Positions 34,626 to 43,458 of a DNA stretch of 64,000 nucleotides are shown piece after piece. A program made the position numbers and the translations under genes. Position 1 is the first letter of the stretch, and each line of letters starts with the position of its first letter. The notes below the pieces were generated by a model, which saw only the letters and a program-made list of their open reading frames with translations, did no database searches and was not told the origin of the DNA. The stretch comes from Perlabentimonas sp964490015 (lineage in GTDB: Bacteria > Bacteroidota > Bacteroidia > Bacteroidales > Tenuifilaceae). The stretch covers positions 1 to 64,000 of the forward strand of contig CAZBBA010000011.1 of NCBI GenBank assembly GCA_964490015.1, in the 5' to 3' direction.

Positions 34626-34644
34626 ATCCCCGATAATCGGGGAT
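34626..34644. terminator. rplS terminator
   Basis: ATCCCCGAT (34626-34634) pairs with ATCGGGGAT (34636-34644), with A and T tracts outside. It lies 14 bp beyond the rplS stop codon. Confidence 0.8.
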
Positions 34645-34657
34645 TTTTTTATGATAT

Positions 34658-35020
34658 CTAGTTTTTGTCGGTCTTCACAATTTTCTCCTTAATCCTAGCT
34701 TTCTTACCGGTTAGGTCGCGTAGGTAGAATATCCTCGCACGACGAACTTTACCCGCTTTGTTAACCTCAACCTTGTCGATAAAAGGTGAGTGGTAAGGGA
34801 AGATACGCTCAACACCCACACCGCCCGAAATTTTACGAACAGTGAAAGTTTCGGTAACTCCACTGCCTTTGCGCTGGATTACCACGCCCCGGAAACTCTG
34901 GATCCGCTCCTTGTTACCTTCCTTAATCTTGTAATGAACGGTAATGGTATCACCGCTCTTAAAGTCGGGATGCTGCTGTTGTGCTTCAAAAGCCTGCTCC
35001 GCAATTTTGATAAGTTCCAT
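34658..35020 (-). CDS. rplS: 50S ribosomal protein L19
   Basis: The 120-residue protein is a full-length L19, with GDTITVHYKIKEGNKER, SFRGVVIQRKGSG and the C-terminal KVRRARIFYLRDLTGK typical of the family. L19 sits at the 30S-50S interface. The usual trmD neighbour is absent; the gene forms its own unit with a -7 box 88 bp upstream and a terminator just downstream. The leader of about 80 nt is long enough to hold a regulatory structure, but none is obvious. Confidence 0.98.
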   Translation of the reverse strand: MELIKIAEQAFEAQQQHPDFKSGDTITVHYKIKEGNKERIQSFRGVVIQRKGSGVTETFTVRKISGGVGVERIFPYHSPFIDKVEVNKAGKVRRARIFYLRDLTGKKARIKEKIVKTDKN

Positions 35021-35108
35021 TGTATTGTTTTATTTGTTTTGTTCCACAACACGCAATATTACTGATTTTGAATCTTTTTAGTAAGAGATTGCGCTGAAAA
35101 ATGTGCCG

Positions 35109-35116
35109 CAAAAGTA
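35109..35116 (-). promoter_or_regulatory. -7 box TACTTTTG of rplS
   Basis: TACTTTTG on the minus strand fits TAnnTTTG. TTTG lies 16 bp further upstream, shorter than the usual 20. Confidence 0.5.
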
Positions 35117-35150
35117 TAAAAATTATTTGAAACAAAATAGTTTAACACGA

Positions 35151-35177
35151 AAAAACTGCCCCAAAAGGGCAGTTTTT
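35151..35177. terminator. Terminator after the C69 dipeptidase gene
   Basis: AAAAACTGCCC (35151-35161) pairs with GGGCAGTTTTT (35167-35177), a symmetric terminator about 20 bp beyond the dipeptidase stop. Confidence 0.8.
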
Positions 35178-35199
35178 ATTATTGCTTCGGATCTTTACA

Positions 35200-36942
35200 C
35201 TACTCGGGTTGGAGCAATTTATCGCCAGTGGCCTCAATAACCTGTTTTTTCCACCAGTCGGGGTATTGCGGATTGCTCATTCGGGCTGGAGCAGCGTTGT
35301 ACTGGTTCCACTTAAATACACCATTCTCCTCCTGCTTAATATTGCCATCGATATACTTAACAAGCAGGAACTCGAAAAGTTTGTTCCAACGCGCAACCAG
35401 AGCATTAGCTGTATTCACGGAGTATGTTGTAACAAACTCTAGTGCTTCGGCTGGATTCTCTTTGTAGAGTTTCTCAGCCGCCTTATCAACTAATGGAGTC
35501 ATTTGGGCGTAGTAGTTCTCAAGTTGCTTTTGAACCTTGCGGATATCGGCGCTCATCACATCATAGCGGAGGTAAGCAAAATTTGAGACTTTACTAAATA
35601 CCCAGAATGCGGCATCGGGCGAGTAGTTTAGCAAGTCGCCATTGCCTTGGGCAAAAGTTTCAGGAACGCGGGTCGACCCGCAGTAGATTGGAGTGTAAAC
35701 TGTGGTTGCAGCATCATCAACGCTAAACCAAAGAATTCCACCAATAGGGTTGGGTAACCAGTTACGGCTTTGGGTTACAAAGGAGAAACCCGTTTGCTGA
35801 GTGGCAGTTGCACGCTCGTTCACGTAGGTTTTGCCTTCGTATTTCCAGGTAAGTGGACGCCAGCGGTAGGGGAGGCCGTGGGGGCCAGCGCCGGGGTCTT
35901 TGCTCATATCGAGTTCAGTTCCCTCCAGATGATCGCGCATAAAATCCATTAAATCTTGTGCCGAAAGTTTACGCTCGGGCTTAATACACAACGGCATACG
36001 GTTGCTAAGGTCATGACCTTTAGCGTAATCAAAATGACTCCACATGCTCTTGTCGATCTCCTTGAAGAACGACCATACCCTCATTTCGCAGAAGCGGGCT
36101 GAGCCAAAGTCGAGGGGAGCGTAGGTGTCGGAGAAGCTGAAGTCGGAACCATCGCCCTTGTAGTAACCTTTTGCTTTAGCAAAATCAATCACATCGTGGG
36201 AATACACAACCTTAACCTCGGGGTTAAAAATCTTATCAAGATTTTTTGAGCTGATTGAGTTTACGCCATCCTCCTTGGGGAAGGTTGTAATGCGGGCATG
36301 GTTGGCATGGCCACTCACGTATCCATCGGGGATTAGTTTGGCTACCCAAACGGCACCCTTGTTGGCATTAAACGATTTCTTGGAGCGACGATCAGTTTTC
36401 ATGTCGGTTCCTTTGCCGATAAGTTCCATGATCCAAACCTCGTTGGCGTCGGCAATTGAGAATGATTCACCGCTGCTGTAGTATCCAAATTCGGCTACCA
36501 GTTCGGCCATAATTTTTATCGCTTCGCGGGCAGTTTTAGCTCGCTGTAGGGTTATGTATATTAAGCTGCCGTAGTCAATTAGTCCTGTTGTGTCAACCAG
36601 CTCTTCGCGTCCGCCGTAGGTGGTTTCGCCAATGGCCAGCTGATATTCGTTCATATTGCCAACAACCCTGTATGTTTCAGCAACCTGCGGGATTTCGCCA
36701 AGAAACTTGCCAGTGTCCCACTCGTAAACCTTAAGCATGGTTCCAGCAGCATACCTGGCCGCTGGCCAAAAGTAAAGTTCGCCGTACAGGTAGTGCGAGT
36801 CGGCTGCGTAGGTAATCATTGTTGAGCCATCAACAGATGCTCCCTTGGTAACAAGAAAGTTTGTACAGGCTTGTGCTTTGGGCGATAGCATAAGGGCTGC
36901 CATGGTTAACCCAAAGCCTAAAAGTCTGAAAGATTTTTTCAT
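35200..36942 (-). CDS. C69 family dipeptidase
   Basis: From ATG 36942 the 580-residue protein has a signal peptide ending AQA, followed at once by the nucleophilic cysteine of CTNFLVTKGASVDGST. This is the mature N-terminus of the Ntn-hydrolase-type C69 dipeptidases. Other blocks are YAADSH, GETTYGGR and NEVWIMELIGKG. The enzyme should split dipeptides in the periplasm or outside the cell. A longer frame begins upstream of a TATTTTTG promoter box (36974-36981) and is not used. Confidence 0.92.
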   Translation of the reverse strand: MKKSFRLLGFGLTMAALMLSPKAQACTNFLVTKGASVDGSTMITYAADSHYLYGELYFWPAARYAAGTMLKVYEWDTGKFLGEIPQVAETYRVVGNMNEYQLAIGETTYGGREELVDTTGLIDYGSLIYITLQRAKTAREAIKIMAELVAEFGYYSSGESFSIADANEVWIMELIGKGTDMKTDRRSKKSFNANKGAVWVAKLIPDGYVSGHANHARITTFPKEDGVNSISSKNLDKIFNPEVKVVYSHDVIDFAKAKGYYKGDGSDFSFSDTYAPLDFGSARFCEMRVWSFFKEIDKSMWSHFDYAKGHDLSNRMPLCIKPERKLSAQDLMDFMRDHLEGTELDMSKDPGAGPHGLPYRWRPLTWKYEGKTYVNERATATQQTGFSFVTQSRNWLPNPIGGILWFSVDDAATTVYTPIYCGSTRVPETFAQGNGDLLNYSPDAAFWVFSKVSNFAYLRYDVMSADIRKVQKQLENYYAQMTPLVDKAAEKLYKENPAEALEFVTTYSVNTANALVARWNKLFEFLLVKYIDGNIKQEENGVFKWNQYNAAPARMSNPQYPDWWKKQVIEATGDKLLQPE

Positions 36943-36973
36943 AATTACACAAATTATTGGTTTGTATTTCGCA

Positions 36974-36981
36974 CAAAAATA
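36974..36981 (-). promoter_or_regulatory. -7 box TATTTTTG of the dipeptidase gene
   Basis: TATTTTTG on the minus strand matches TAnnTTTG and lies 31 bp before the ATG at 36942, inside the longer open frame, which supports the shorter start. Confidence 0.5.
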
Positions 36982-37091
36982 GAAAAAAAGGGCAAATACC
37001 AAAGGCCTTTTCAAAGTTGCCAACGGGTTTTATCCTTGCCTTAGTAAGATAGAATAAGTATAAACAGGTTTAGCTTGTGCGGATAGATTAG

Positions 37092-38159
37092 CTAGTAGTA
37101 AAGGCATCCCCCAATGGAGTTTTCCCTTGCTCCCGTAGCCGACGAAAGTGCTGATGAAGTTTTATTTAGGTAGAGTACGGCCAGAAATCCAAAAATTAGC
37201 GCTTCCTTAAAATCAATGAGATTTTGGTTGGGGACAACTACTTTACAGCTGCATTTCTGCTCAATTAGGTTGATAAGAAACTGGTTCTTGGCACCCCCGC
37301 CTGTTACTAGAACTTTACCATTGGGCTTAACGGCAAATGACTCGCTAATCTTTTGCGATACATGTTCGTACACAGTTCTAAGTGCATCTATGGTGCTAAT
37401 TTGATATAGGTTGATTGCTGGTGCAAAGGTATTCTCGAACCACTCCCTTCCCAACGATTTTGCACCTGATTCCTTGTAGAAATGTAGGTTATTAAGTTGA
37501 TCGAGCAGCTCTTGGGATACATTCCCATTTTTGCCTATTACTCCATCCTTATCGAATGGTTTGTTGAGCTGATTGGCCAAGTAGTTTAGCGCCATATTTG
37601 CAGGACAAATATCGAAAGCCATTCTTCCCTTCTCGGTGGCGTAGGATAAGTTCGCAATTCCCCCAATATTTAGGCAGATATCAAAATCAGCAAAAAGGAG
37701 ATGGTCGCCAACAGGAACGAGGGGGGCACCTTGGCCTCCGCGAGCAATGTCGCCGCTGCGAAAGTCGCATACACAGGGTATTCCCGTTAATGCTGCGATA
37801 TGAGCGCCACTTCCAATTTGGGTTGAATATCCTTGGCTGGGATTATGAAAAACCGTATGGCCATGAGAGCCAATTACATTGATTTGAGCATTACTGTCAA
37901 CGGAAAATTCGTTTACCCTCTCGGCTATCCATTTGCCATACCAGGCGTTGAGTTTGGCCAAGTCGTTCCCCGAGAGTTTATGCGAATTTCGGAGTAATTC
38001 CTCAATCTCGGCAGGGTAACTTACAGTTTTCGCTTTTTCGATGGTGAAAGTCCAACTCGAATCATTAAGTTCAAACAAGGATTGACATAAATCTAAGCCA
38101 TCGAGCGAAGTGCCCGACATAATACCTAGTGTTCTGAACTTGTTGGTGGCTGCCACCAT
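37092..38159 (-). CDS. anmK: Anhydro-N-acetylmuramic acid kinase
   Basis: AnmK opens 1,6-anhydro-MurNAc and phosphorylates it to MurNAc-6-phosphate, recycling cell wall. The 355-residue protein starts with TLGIMSGTSLDGLDL, the phosphate-binding loop of the family, and contains GSHGHTVFHNP, DFRSGDIARGGQGAPLVP, LNIGGIANLSY and VTGGGAKN, all typical. The downstream etherase MurQ is not seen in the window. It lies between the C69 dipeptidase and a secreted unknown protein, all read leftward. Confidence 0.95.
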   Translation of the reverse strand: MVAATNKFRTLGIMSGTSLDGLDLCQSLFELNDSSWTFTIEKAKTVSYPAEIEELLRNSHKLSGNDLAKLNAWYGKWIAERVNEFSVDSNAQINVIGSHGHTVFHNPSQGYSTQIGSGAHIAALTGIPCVCDFRSGDIARGGQGAPLVPVGDHLLFADFDICLNIGGIANLSYATEKGRMAFDICPANMALNYLANQLNKPFDKDGVIGKNGNVSQELLDQLNNLHFYKESGAKSLGREWFENTFAPAINLYQISTIDALRTVYEHVSQKISESFAVKPNGKVLVTGGGAKNQFLINLIEQKCSCKVVVPNQNLIDFKEALIFGFLAVLYLNKTSSALSSATGARENSIGGCLYY

Positions 38160-38179
38160 TATCGATTTATAATAGTGAA

Positions 38180-38878
38180 TTAGAAATTCCGAATAAGCCT
38201 GCTGATGGCTGCATTGGTTAACCCGAGGTAGGTATCAGTACTTTCCCTGTTAAATTCCTTTTTGTTAACCAGCCCGTTAAAGATATCTTCGCTCATAACC
38301 CAAGGATCTTTGGCTGTAACTGTTGCCGAAATTTTTTGAAGAGGAAGAATTCCCTTATCGTTATATGTGGTTATATCGATGGTTATTCTTGGTAGACAAG
38401 CATTCTCCATTTCGGAGAGTTTGTTGGCAATGGAATCGCTAGTGGGAACAGAAGCGCCATAACCAGCATCCCTTTTTTCTATTGCTGAAATAATGTTTAT
38501 CTCAACTCTCATGTAGTACTTTGAGGTGCCTCGCTTCAGCGCTTGATTTATGCTAACACTTGGAAAGTTATACTCATCGTATTTAAAACTTTTGCCATAA
38601 GCGTTTACAGGCAGAATGTACATACCGATTTCTTGCTCTAATCGGGCTTCCAGTAGGTACCAGGTGCGTTCCTTGAGCAATGTTATTACCTTGTCGGCCT
38701 TACGGTTTTCAACCTCAGGGAAAAGTTGAGATTGTGTGTCAAAAATTGGCTTTATATCCTTAGCAATATTGTAGTTAAAAGTGATTAAGGCAAGTTCCCT
38801 GTTCTGATAGCGTTGGGTTTGTCCGTTGGCAAACAGCACTGCAAGGGAAAAGCAAAGGGTAATAACAGTTCTAATCAT
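38180..38878 (-). CDS. Secreted protein of unknown function
   Basis: The 232-residue protein has a signal peptide (MIRTVITLCFSLAVLFANG, cleavage near NGQ). No named family is recognised. The mature part alternates helix and strand and ends with LGLTNAAISRLIRNF. It lies 21 bp upstream of anmK and downstream of an M23 peptidase gene, all in one direction. This suggests a cell wall-related envelope role, by context only. Confidence 0.7.
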   Translation of the reverse strand: MIRTVITLCFSLAVLFANGQTQRYQNRELALITFNYNIAKDIKPIFDTQSQLFPEVENRKADKVITLLKERTWYLLEARLEQEIGMYILPVNAYGKSFKYDEYNFPSVSINQALKRGTSKYYMRVEINIISAIEKRDAGYGASVPTSDSIANKLSEMENACLPRITIDITTYNDKGILPLQKISATVTAKDPWVMSEDIFNGLVNKKEFNRESTDTYLGLTNAAISRLIRNF

Positions 38879-38950
38879 ATTTTTTAATGTTTGTTTTGCA
38901 AATCTACAAAAATGGCTTCACAAGTATATATGGTTGAATATCGATTTACA

Positions 38951-40690
38951 TCACCATGTAAAAGTGCACCTATAAATGGTTTGATTTTCTTTTCGGTCGG
39001 TAACCCGTAATTCTAATTGATGTGTCTTCCCTCTTTCGAGCCGCTGAGCATCAATTTCATAGAATAATAGCTTGTTCTTGGGGTCGTGCTCAAAGAGAGC
39101 CCAATTCCCATTTATTGTTCCAATAATAGTTGCAATGCCACTTAAATCATCATCAACACGAAACATGATCTGTGATTCCTTGCTCATATCCTTACGGTTA
39201 AATATATTTATTGGCGAAATGGTTGGAGCAATAGAATCGATGACAACAAAGAAATCGCCAAAGAAATTCACTTGAGCTTCCACCATACCCTGCGAGAATT
39301 TTCCCCCAGCCGATTCTACCTCATCTTTGTTATTGATGGTTGCAATTAGCGCCTTATCGGCAATGCTAATGGGAAGTGAGTCGGCTTTAATTCTTAGGGT
39401 ATAAGGCCTGTGAACTGCAGTGTGTCTATTATGAATCTGAATAACTGGTGAGTATGAATTTGGGCGTATCTCCTTCACCTCGTAGGAGAAAGAGATATTG
39501 CTATAAAGTGAATTTTTGGGCATGCTAATGTTAAACCAATCGGTTTGGTAAGTATTATCCTTAAAGAATAACCATTGCTGCTGGGGTAGCGTGGCTTCTG
39601 GTGCAGAAACCGTTCGTAACAGGTTGCCTCTTTCAACTCCCTTAAGGGTTAGCGAAAGATTGCAGCTATTACCCTTTGGATCTTCAACAACCACTTTTAC
39701 ACTGTATAAGCTGTCGGGTTTTACCTGAATAATGCCATTGTTTACAACCTTTTTGTATGTTGATAGCAGGTTATTTGGTTCGCGATAAAGCTTATGTACC
39801 CTTTTACCTTCCTCCTGACGAATCTTATAATCGATATGGCTATTTACATAACGCGATTCAGAGAAGCTAAACTCATCCATGCTAAAATGGTAGCGAAGTT
39901 CATTGTTCACAAACATCTTAATACTATATATTCCACAACGTAGGCTAGTCCAATTCACAAAATCGTAAGCTTTTATACCAAGTGCTACATAGCCCGAAAC
40001 CTTAACTGTATCGGCAACACTATAAGTTATGTTTTGGTTTTGAACATTTAGCGCTAGCGTGCTGTTTATACCATTGATGCTGCTGGTAGCATTCAGCGGG
40101 TAAAGCCAGGCCCCGTTTATTACAGGGGGCAGTATGTCGTTCAGGGCCAAGTTGCTGAAAGCAGGATTTAGAGGTATCTGGTTCTGGGTGAGCCTAACCT
40201 CGTAGTGAAGATGAGGACCACCGGAGCTGCCTGTATTTCCGCTAATACCAATTAATTCGCCCCGTTTCACGGGGAACTGGTTGGGGCTTAGGGGTAGGTC
40301 AATTTCAAACGATTTACGGCTATACTGTTGGTCTTTGACAAACTTATCGATTTGTGGAGTAAATCGATCGAGGTGAGCGTAAACGGTAGTAATACCGTTG
40401 GGATGTTGAATGTAAATGGCCTTCCCAAAACCAGTACCACCAACGCGAACCCTCGCAACAAAGCCATCTGCCGATGAGTACACGTTTTGCCCAATTTTTC
40501 CGCCAGTTCTAAAATCGAGACCGGCGTGAAAACTGTTGGTTCTTATCTCCCCAAATGAGGCTGAAAGTGCCAAATCGCCCCTAAGAGGCGGGTGTAAATC
40601 AAAAGGGCTTAGGTTGGGTTGACTGTATGAATGATTGATAGTTATAAGAGCACAGCAAATGGTGGCAAATACCGAAAACTTGTTCAACAT
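38951..40690 (-). CDS. M23 family peptidase (LytM-type)
   Basis: From ATG 40690 the protein has about 579 residues, with a signal peptide ending NHSYSQ. The LytM domain (about residues 30-180) has FHAGLDFRTGG, TVYAHLDRF and GPHLHYEVR. These give the zinc ligands H, D, H and the catalytic histidine of endopeptidases that cut peptidoglycan cross-links. The long beta-rich C-terminal part is typical of Bacteroidota members. A TAGCTTTG promoter box (40715-40722) lies within the longer frame, so ATG 40690 is used. It is divergent from the coiled-coil/zapA genes. Confidence 0.92.
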   Translation of the reverse strand: MLNKFSVFATICCALITINHSYSQPNLSPFDLHPPLRGDLALSASFGEIRTNSFHAGLDFRTGGKIGQNVYSSADGFVARVRVGGTGFGKAIYIQHPNGITTVYAHLDRFTPQIDKFVKDQQYSRKSFEIDLPLSPNQFPVKRGELIGISGNTGSSGGPHLHYEVRLTQNQIPLNPAFSNLALNDILPPVINGAWLYPLNATSSINGINSTLALNVQNQNITYSVADTVKVSGYVALGIKAYDFVNWTSLRCGIYSIKMFVNNELRYHFSMDEFSFSESRYVNSHIDYKIRQEEGKRVHKLYREPNNLLSTYKKVVNNGIIQVKPDSLYSVKVVVEDPKGNSCNLSLTLKGVERGNLLRTVSAPEATLPQQQWLFFKDNTYQTDWFNISMPKNSLYSNISFSYEVKEIRPNSYSPVIQIHNRHTAVHRPYTLRIKADSLPISIADKALIATINNKDEVESAGGKFSQGMVEAQVNFFGDFFVVIDSIAPTISPINIFNRKDMSKESQIMFRVDDDLSGIATIIGTINGNWALFEHDPKNKLLFYEIDAQRLERGKTHQLELRVTDRKENQTIYRCTFTW

Positions 40691-40714
40691 AAAAAAATGG
40701 ACTTTTTTGTTACG

Positions 40715-40722
40715 CAAAGCTA
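40715..40722 (-). promoter_or_regulatory. -7 box TAGCTTTG of the M23 peptidase gene
   Basis: TAGCTTTG on the minus strand fits TAnnTTTG and lies 24 bp before the ATG at 40690. Confidence 0.5.
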
Positions 40723-40771
40723 GCATTTTTAAAAGTTTTTTAGGATATTAGAGGAAAATTTGGTTGCAATT

Positions 40772-40803
40772 TTTGATAATCTCTTAAACTCGTTGTAACT
40801 TTG
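40772..40803 (+). promoter_or_regulatory. Promoter of the coiled-coil/zapA operon
   Basis: TTTG (40772-40775), exactly 20 bp, then TAACTTTG (40796-40803): a full Bacteroidota promoter 19 bp before the first ATG. Confidence 0.75.
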
Positions 40804-40822
40804 TAGTACTTAAATCAAGCAA

Positions 40823-41116
40823 ATGAGCGTAGAGCAGAATACTATTCATACAAGCCTTAAAGCAAAGATCAAGGAGCTTATTTCTGCATACGAAAAGTTG
40901 AAGGAAGAGAACCTAAAACTCTCAGAGCAAAAGGCTACCCTGGAGAATGTGCTTCAGGAACGTGAGTTGGCCTTTTTAGAGCTTGATCGAAAGTACAATC
41001 AGCAACAGCTTGCAAAAGCTTTTGCCGCATCGAGTGAGGATACTCACGATGCAAAAATTAAGGTGAATAGGATTGTGCGGGAAATTGATCAATGCATTGC
41101 TCTTTTAAACAGATAA
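40823..41116 (+). CDS. Small coiled-coil protein upstream of zapA
   Basis: This 97-residue cytoplasmic protein is largely coiled coil (residues 10-65, rich in E, K and L). It lies 17 bp before zapA in the same operon. In Bacteroidota a short coiled-coil gene commonly precedes zapA and may act in division together with ZapA, in the way ZapB does in Escherichia coli. The last part, HDAKIKVNRIVREIDQCIALL, is the best conserved-looking stretch. The function is inferred from position. Confidence 0.8.
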   Translation: MSVEQNTIHTSLKAKIKELISAYEKLKEENLKLSEQKATLENVLQERELAFLELDRKYNQQQLAKAFAASSEDTHDAKIKVNRIVREIDQCIALLNR

Positions 41117-41133
41117 TTACTTAGATCGAATCG

Positions 41134-41448
41134 ATGGAGGATAAGTTTTCAATACGTGTGAATGTGGCCGATAGGTACTACCCTCTTAAGATAGATCGCA
41201 GCGATGAGGAGAAGATCCGAAAGGCTGCCCGGATGATTAACGAGAAGGTGGCTCAGTATAAGAGCCGGTATACCGATAAGGATAAAGACCTTCAGGATTT
41301 CTTGGCGATGGCAGCCCTGCAGTTTGTAATAAAGCTAATCGAAAGTGAGAACCGCTTTGAGGTTGCACCCATTATAGATGAGCTTGGCGAATTGGATGAA
41401 TGGCTCGATGAGTATCTGGTAAAGAGTAATATACGTTCTTTTAAATAG
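41134..41448 (+). CDS. zapA: Cell division protein ZapA
   Basis: The 104-residue protein has the ZapA pattern. An N-terminal IRVNVADRYYPLKI strand region and EEKIRKAARMINEKVAQYK precede a C-terminal coiled coil. ZapA bundles FtsZ filaments at the division site. It follows the coiled-coil gene by 17 bp. Directly after it comes a 6S RNA-like element, the same zapA-ssrS order seen in Escherichia coli and many other bacteria. Confidence 0.9.
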   Translation: MEDKFSIRVNVADRYYPLKIDRSDEEKIRKAARMINEKVAQYKSRYTDKDKDLQDFLAMAALQFVIKLIESENRFEVAPIIDELGELDEWLDEYLVKSNIRSFK

Positions 41449-41450
41449 TA

Positions 41451-41656
41451 CTGCCCGCACTGTTTCCTTAACATATTGCGAAACTCAACACTATCATCAT
41501 TGGAGAAGGACTTAGGCCAATGTAGGACAGGCCTTAATTTCAGCCCAGCTGGAATCTCATTTACTGAGACGTTGGAAGTTCGAAATTGGCGGCCACTCCA
41601 CCCATGTCGTATTGGGGTTTCAAATATCTATAGGGAATGCAGTGCGGGCTTTTTTT
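41451..41656 (+). ncRNA. ssrS: 6S RNA
   Basis: An approximately 200-nt element starts 2 bp after zapA. GCCCGCACTG (41453-41462) pairs with CAGTGCGGGC (41640-41649) and is followed by seven T (41650-41656). Inside, TTTCC pairs with GGGAA, then ATATT with AATAT and, after an internal loop, CTC with GGG. This gives the long rod with internal loops of 6S RNA, which binds the RNA polymerase housekeeping holoenzyme. Location after zapA is the classic site. The centre (41490-41620) was not folded in detail. A 61-residue frame across it is not a gene. Confidence 0.8.
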
Positions 41657-41667
41657 GTGTATAATCT

Positions 41668-41691
41668 CAATTGCCTTTTGCTAGGCAATTG
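41668..41691 (+). promoter_or_regulatory. Hairpin in the 6S-rny interval
   Basis: CAATTGCCT (41668-41676) pairs with AGGCAATTG (41683-41691) around a 6-base loop. There is no T tract, so it is not a terminator on its own. It may be part of the rny leader. Confidence 0.5.
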
Positions 41692-41704
41692 TCGATATAA
41701 GTAC

Positions 41705-41728
41705 ACTGGAGCGAACTCCAGTTTTTTT
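41705..41728 (+). terminator. Terminator-like hairpin just upstream of rny
   Basis: ACTGGAG (41705-41711) pairs with CTCCAGT (41716-41722), followed by seven T, 31 bp before the rny ATG. It either ends read-through from zapA/6S or acts as an attenuator in the rny leader. Confidence 0.7.
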
Positions 41729-41759
41729 GATGTTCTTTTTAATACTAATACTAACAACA

Positions 41760-43295
41760 ATGATAAATGAGATAATAATTGCCATTTCGGCCTTGATAGT
41801 CAGCGGATTCGCTACCTATCTTCTCTGGAACAGGCTTCTCAGCAAAAAGAAGGAGGCCATTATTCGTGAGGCGGAAACTGAGGCTGAAGTATTACGCAAG
41901 GAGAAAATCCTGCAGGCAAAGGAGAAATTCCTACAGCTCAAGACCGATCACGAGAAGATGTTCAACGAGAAGAACAATCGGATGATTCAGGCTGAGAATA
42001 AGCTTAAGCAGCGCGAAACCGCCTTCTCGCAGAAATTCGAAGAGGTGCAACGCAAGCAGCGCGAGGTTGAAACCATTCGCGAAAACCTGAGCAACCAGCT
42101 TCAGCTGGTGGATAAACGCTCCGAGGAGCTCGATAAACTTCACAGAACACAGGTCGATAAGCTGGAAGCCCTATCGGGCTTGTCGGCCGAGGAGGCCAAA
42201 GCACAGCTTATAGAGTCGCTTAAAGCCGAAGCTAAAACTGAGGCCATGTCGTATGTGAACGAGATAATGGACGAGGCCAAGATGACCGCTCAAAAGGAGG
42301 CCAAGCGGATTGTGGTGAATACCATTCAGCGCGTAGCCACTGAGCAGGCCATTGAGAACTCGGTAACCGTTTTCCATATCGATTCCGACGAGATTAAGGG
42401 TCGTATTATTGGTCGCGAAGGTAGGAATATTCGTGCCCTTGAGGCAGCTACAGGCGTTGAAATAATTGTTGATGATACCCCAGAGGCCATTATCCTTTCA
42501 GCATTTGATCCCGTTCGTAGGGAGATTGCGCGTTTGGCATTGCACCAGCTGGTTACCGATGGTAGAATTCACCCTGCCCGAATTGAGGAGATTGTTCAGA
42601 AAACCCAGAAGCAGATTGAAGAGGAGATTGTGGAGATTGGAAAGCGAACAGCCATCGACCTTGGAATTCATGGATTGCATCCTGAGTTAATTAGGCTTGT
42701 TGGTAAGATGAAATACCGCTCATCGTATGGCCAAAACCTGCTTCAACACTCGCGCGAGGTGGCAAACCTCTGCGCCATTATGGCCACAGAGCTTGGCCTA
42801 AATGCTAAACTCGCTAAACGCGCAGGTCTTCTGCACGATATAGGAAAGGTACCCGACGATGAGCCCGAATTGCCACACGCAGTGCTTGGCATGAAGCTCG
42901 CCGAGAAGTACAAGGAAAAGCCCGAGATTTGCAATGCCATAGGTTCGCACCACGACGAAACCGAGATGACAACCCTAATCGCCCCAATTGTTCAGGTTTG
43001 CGACGCCATTTCGGGCGCACGTCCTGGTGCACGCCGCGAGGTGGTTGAGTCGTACATTAAACGGTTAAAGGAGATGGAAGATTTGGCATTGAACTACCCT
43101 GGCGTAACTAAAACCTTTGCCATTCAGGCTGGTCGTGAGCTAAGGGTGATAGTGGGAAGCGAAAAGGTGTCGGATGAGGAGGCAGCAAGCCTTTCGTACG
43201 ATATCGCAAAAAAAATTCAAGACGATATGACCTATCCTGGACAGGTTAAAATCACCGTAATTCGCGAAACACGCGCCATTAGCTATGCTAAGTAG
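41760..43295 (+). CDS. rny: Ribonuclease Y
   Basis: RNase Y starts decay of many mRNAs at the inner membrane. From ATG 41760 the protein has 511 residues. It has an N-terminal membrane helix (IIIAISALIVSGFATYLLW), a long coiled coil (about 25-190), a KH domain (GRIIGREGRNIRALEAATGVEII) and an HD domain with LLHDIGKV and GSHHDE. This is the complete standard layout. It follows 6S RNA and two hairpins and ends at a terminator. Confidence 0.97.
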   Translation: MINEIIIAISALIVSGFATYLLWNRLLSKKKEAIIREAETEAEVLRKEKILQAKEKFLQLKTDHEKMFNEKNNRMIQAENKLKQRETAFSQKFEEVQRKQREVETIRENLSNQLQLVDKRSEELDKLHRTQVDKLEALSGLSAEEAKAQLIESLKAEAKTEAMSYVNEIMDEAKMTAQKEAKRIVVNTIQRVATEQAIENSVTVFHIDSDEIKGRIIGREGRNIRALEAATGVEIIVDDTPEAIILSAFDPVRREIARLALHQLVTDGRIHPARIEEIVQKTQKQIEEEIVEIGKRTAIDLGIHGLHPELIRLVGKMKYRSSYGQNLLQHSREVANLCAIMATELGLNAKLAKRAGLLHDIGKVPDDEPELPHAVLGMKLAEKYKEKPEICNAIGSHHDETEMTTLIAPIVQVCDAISGARPGARREVVESYIKRLKEMEDLALNYPGVTKTFAIQAGRELRVIVGSEKVSDEEAASLSYDIAKKIQDDMTYPGQVKITVIRETRAISYAK

Positions 43296-43328
43296 ATACT
43301 TTTGAAATGAATAATATCTAGTTAAATA

Positions 43329-43370
43329 TTAGCCCCATTAAGGTTTGTGCCTTGCTGGGGCTAAATTTTT
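43329..43370 (+). terminator. rny terminator
   Basis: TTAGCCCCA (43329-43337) pairs with TGGGGCTAA (43356-43364), with a smaller AAGG/CCTT stem inside and a T tract after. Confidence 0.8.
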
Positions 43371-43458
43371 TACCTTTTTATTTCGAATGTTGATCACAGA
43401 TCATCTAAGAATTTAATTCTCAGTATTTTTATGTTTTAAAAACTCAACTCAGATTAAC

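Noticed and set aside
41476..41664. 62-residue open frame between zapA and rny
   Set aside because: It overlaps the 6S RNA stem-loop structure and includes its closing stem and T run.
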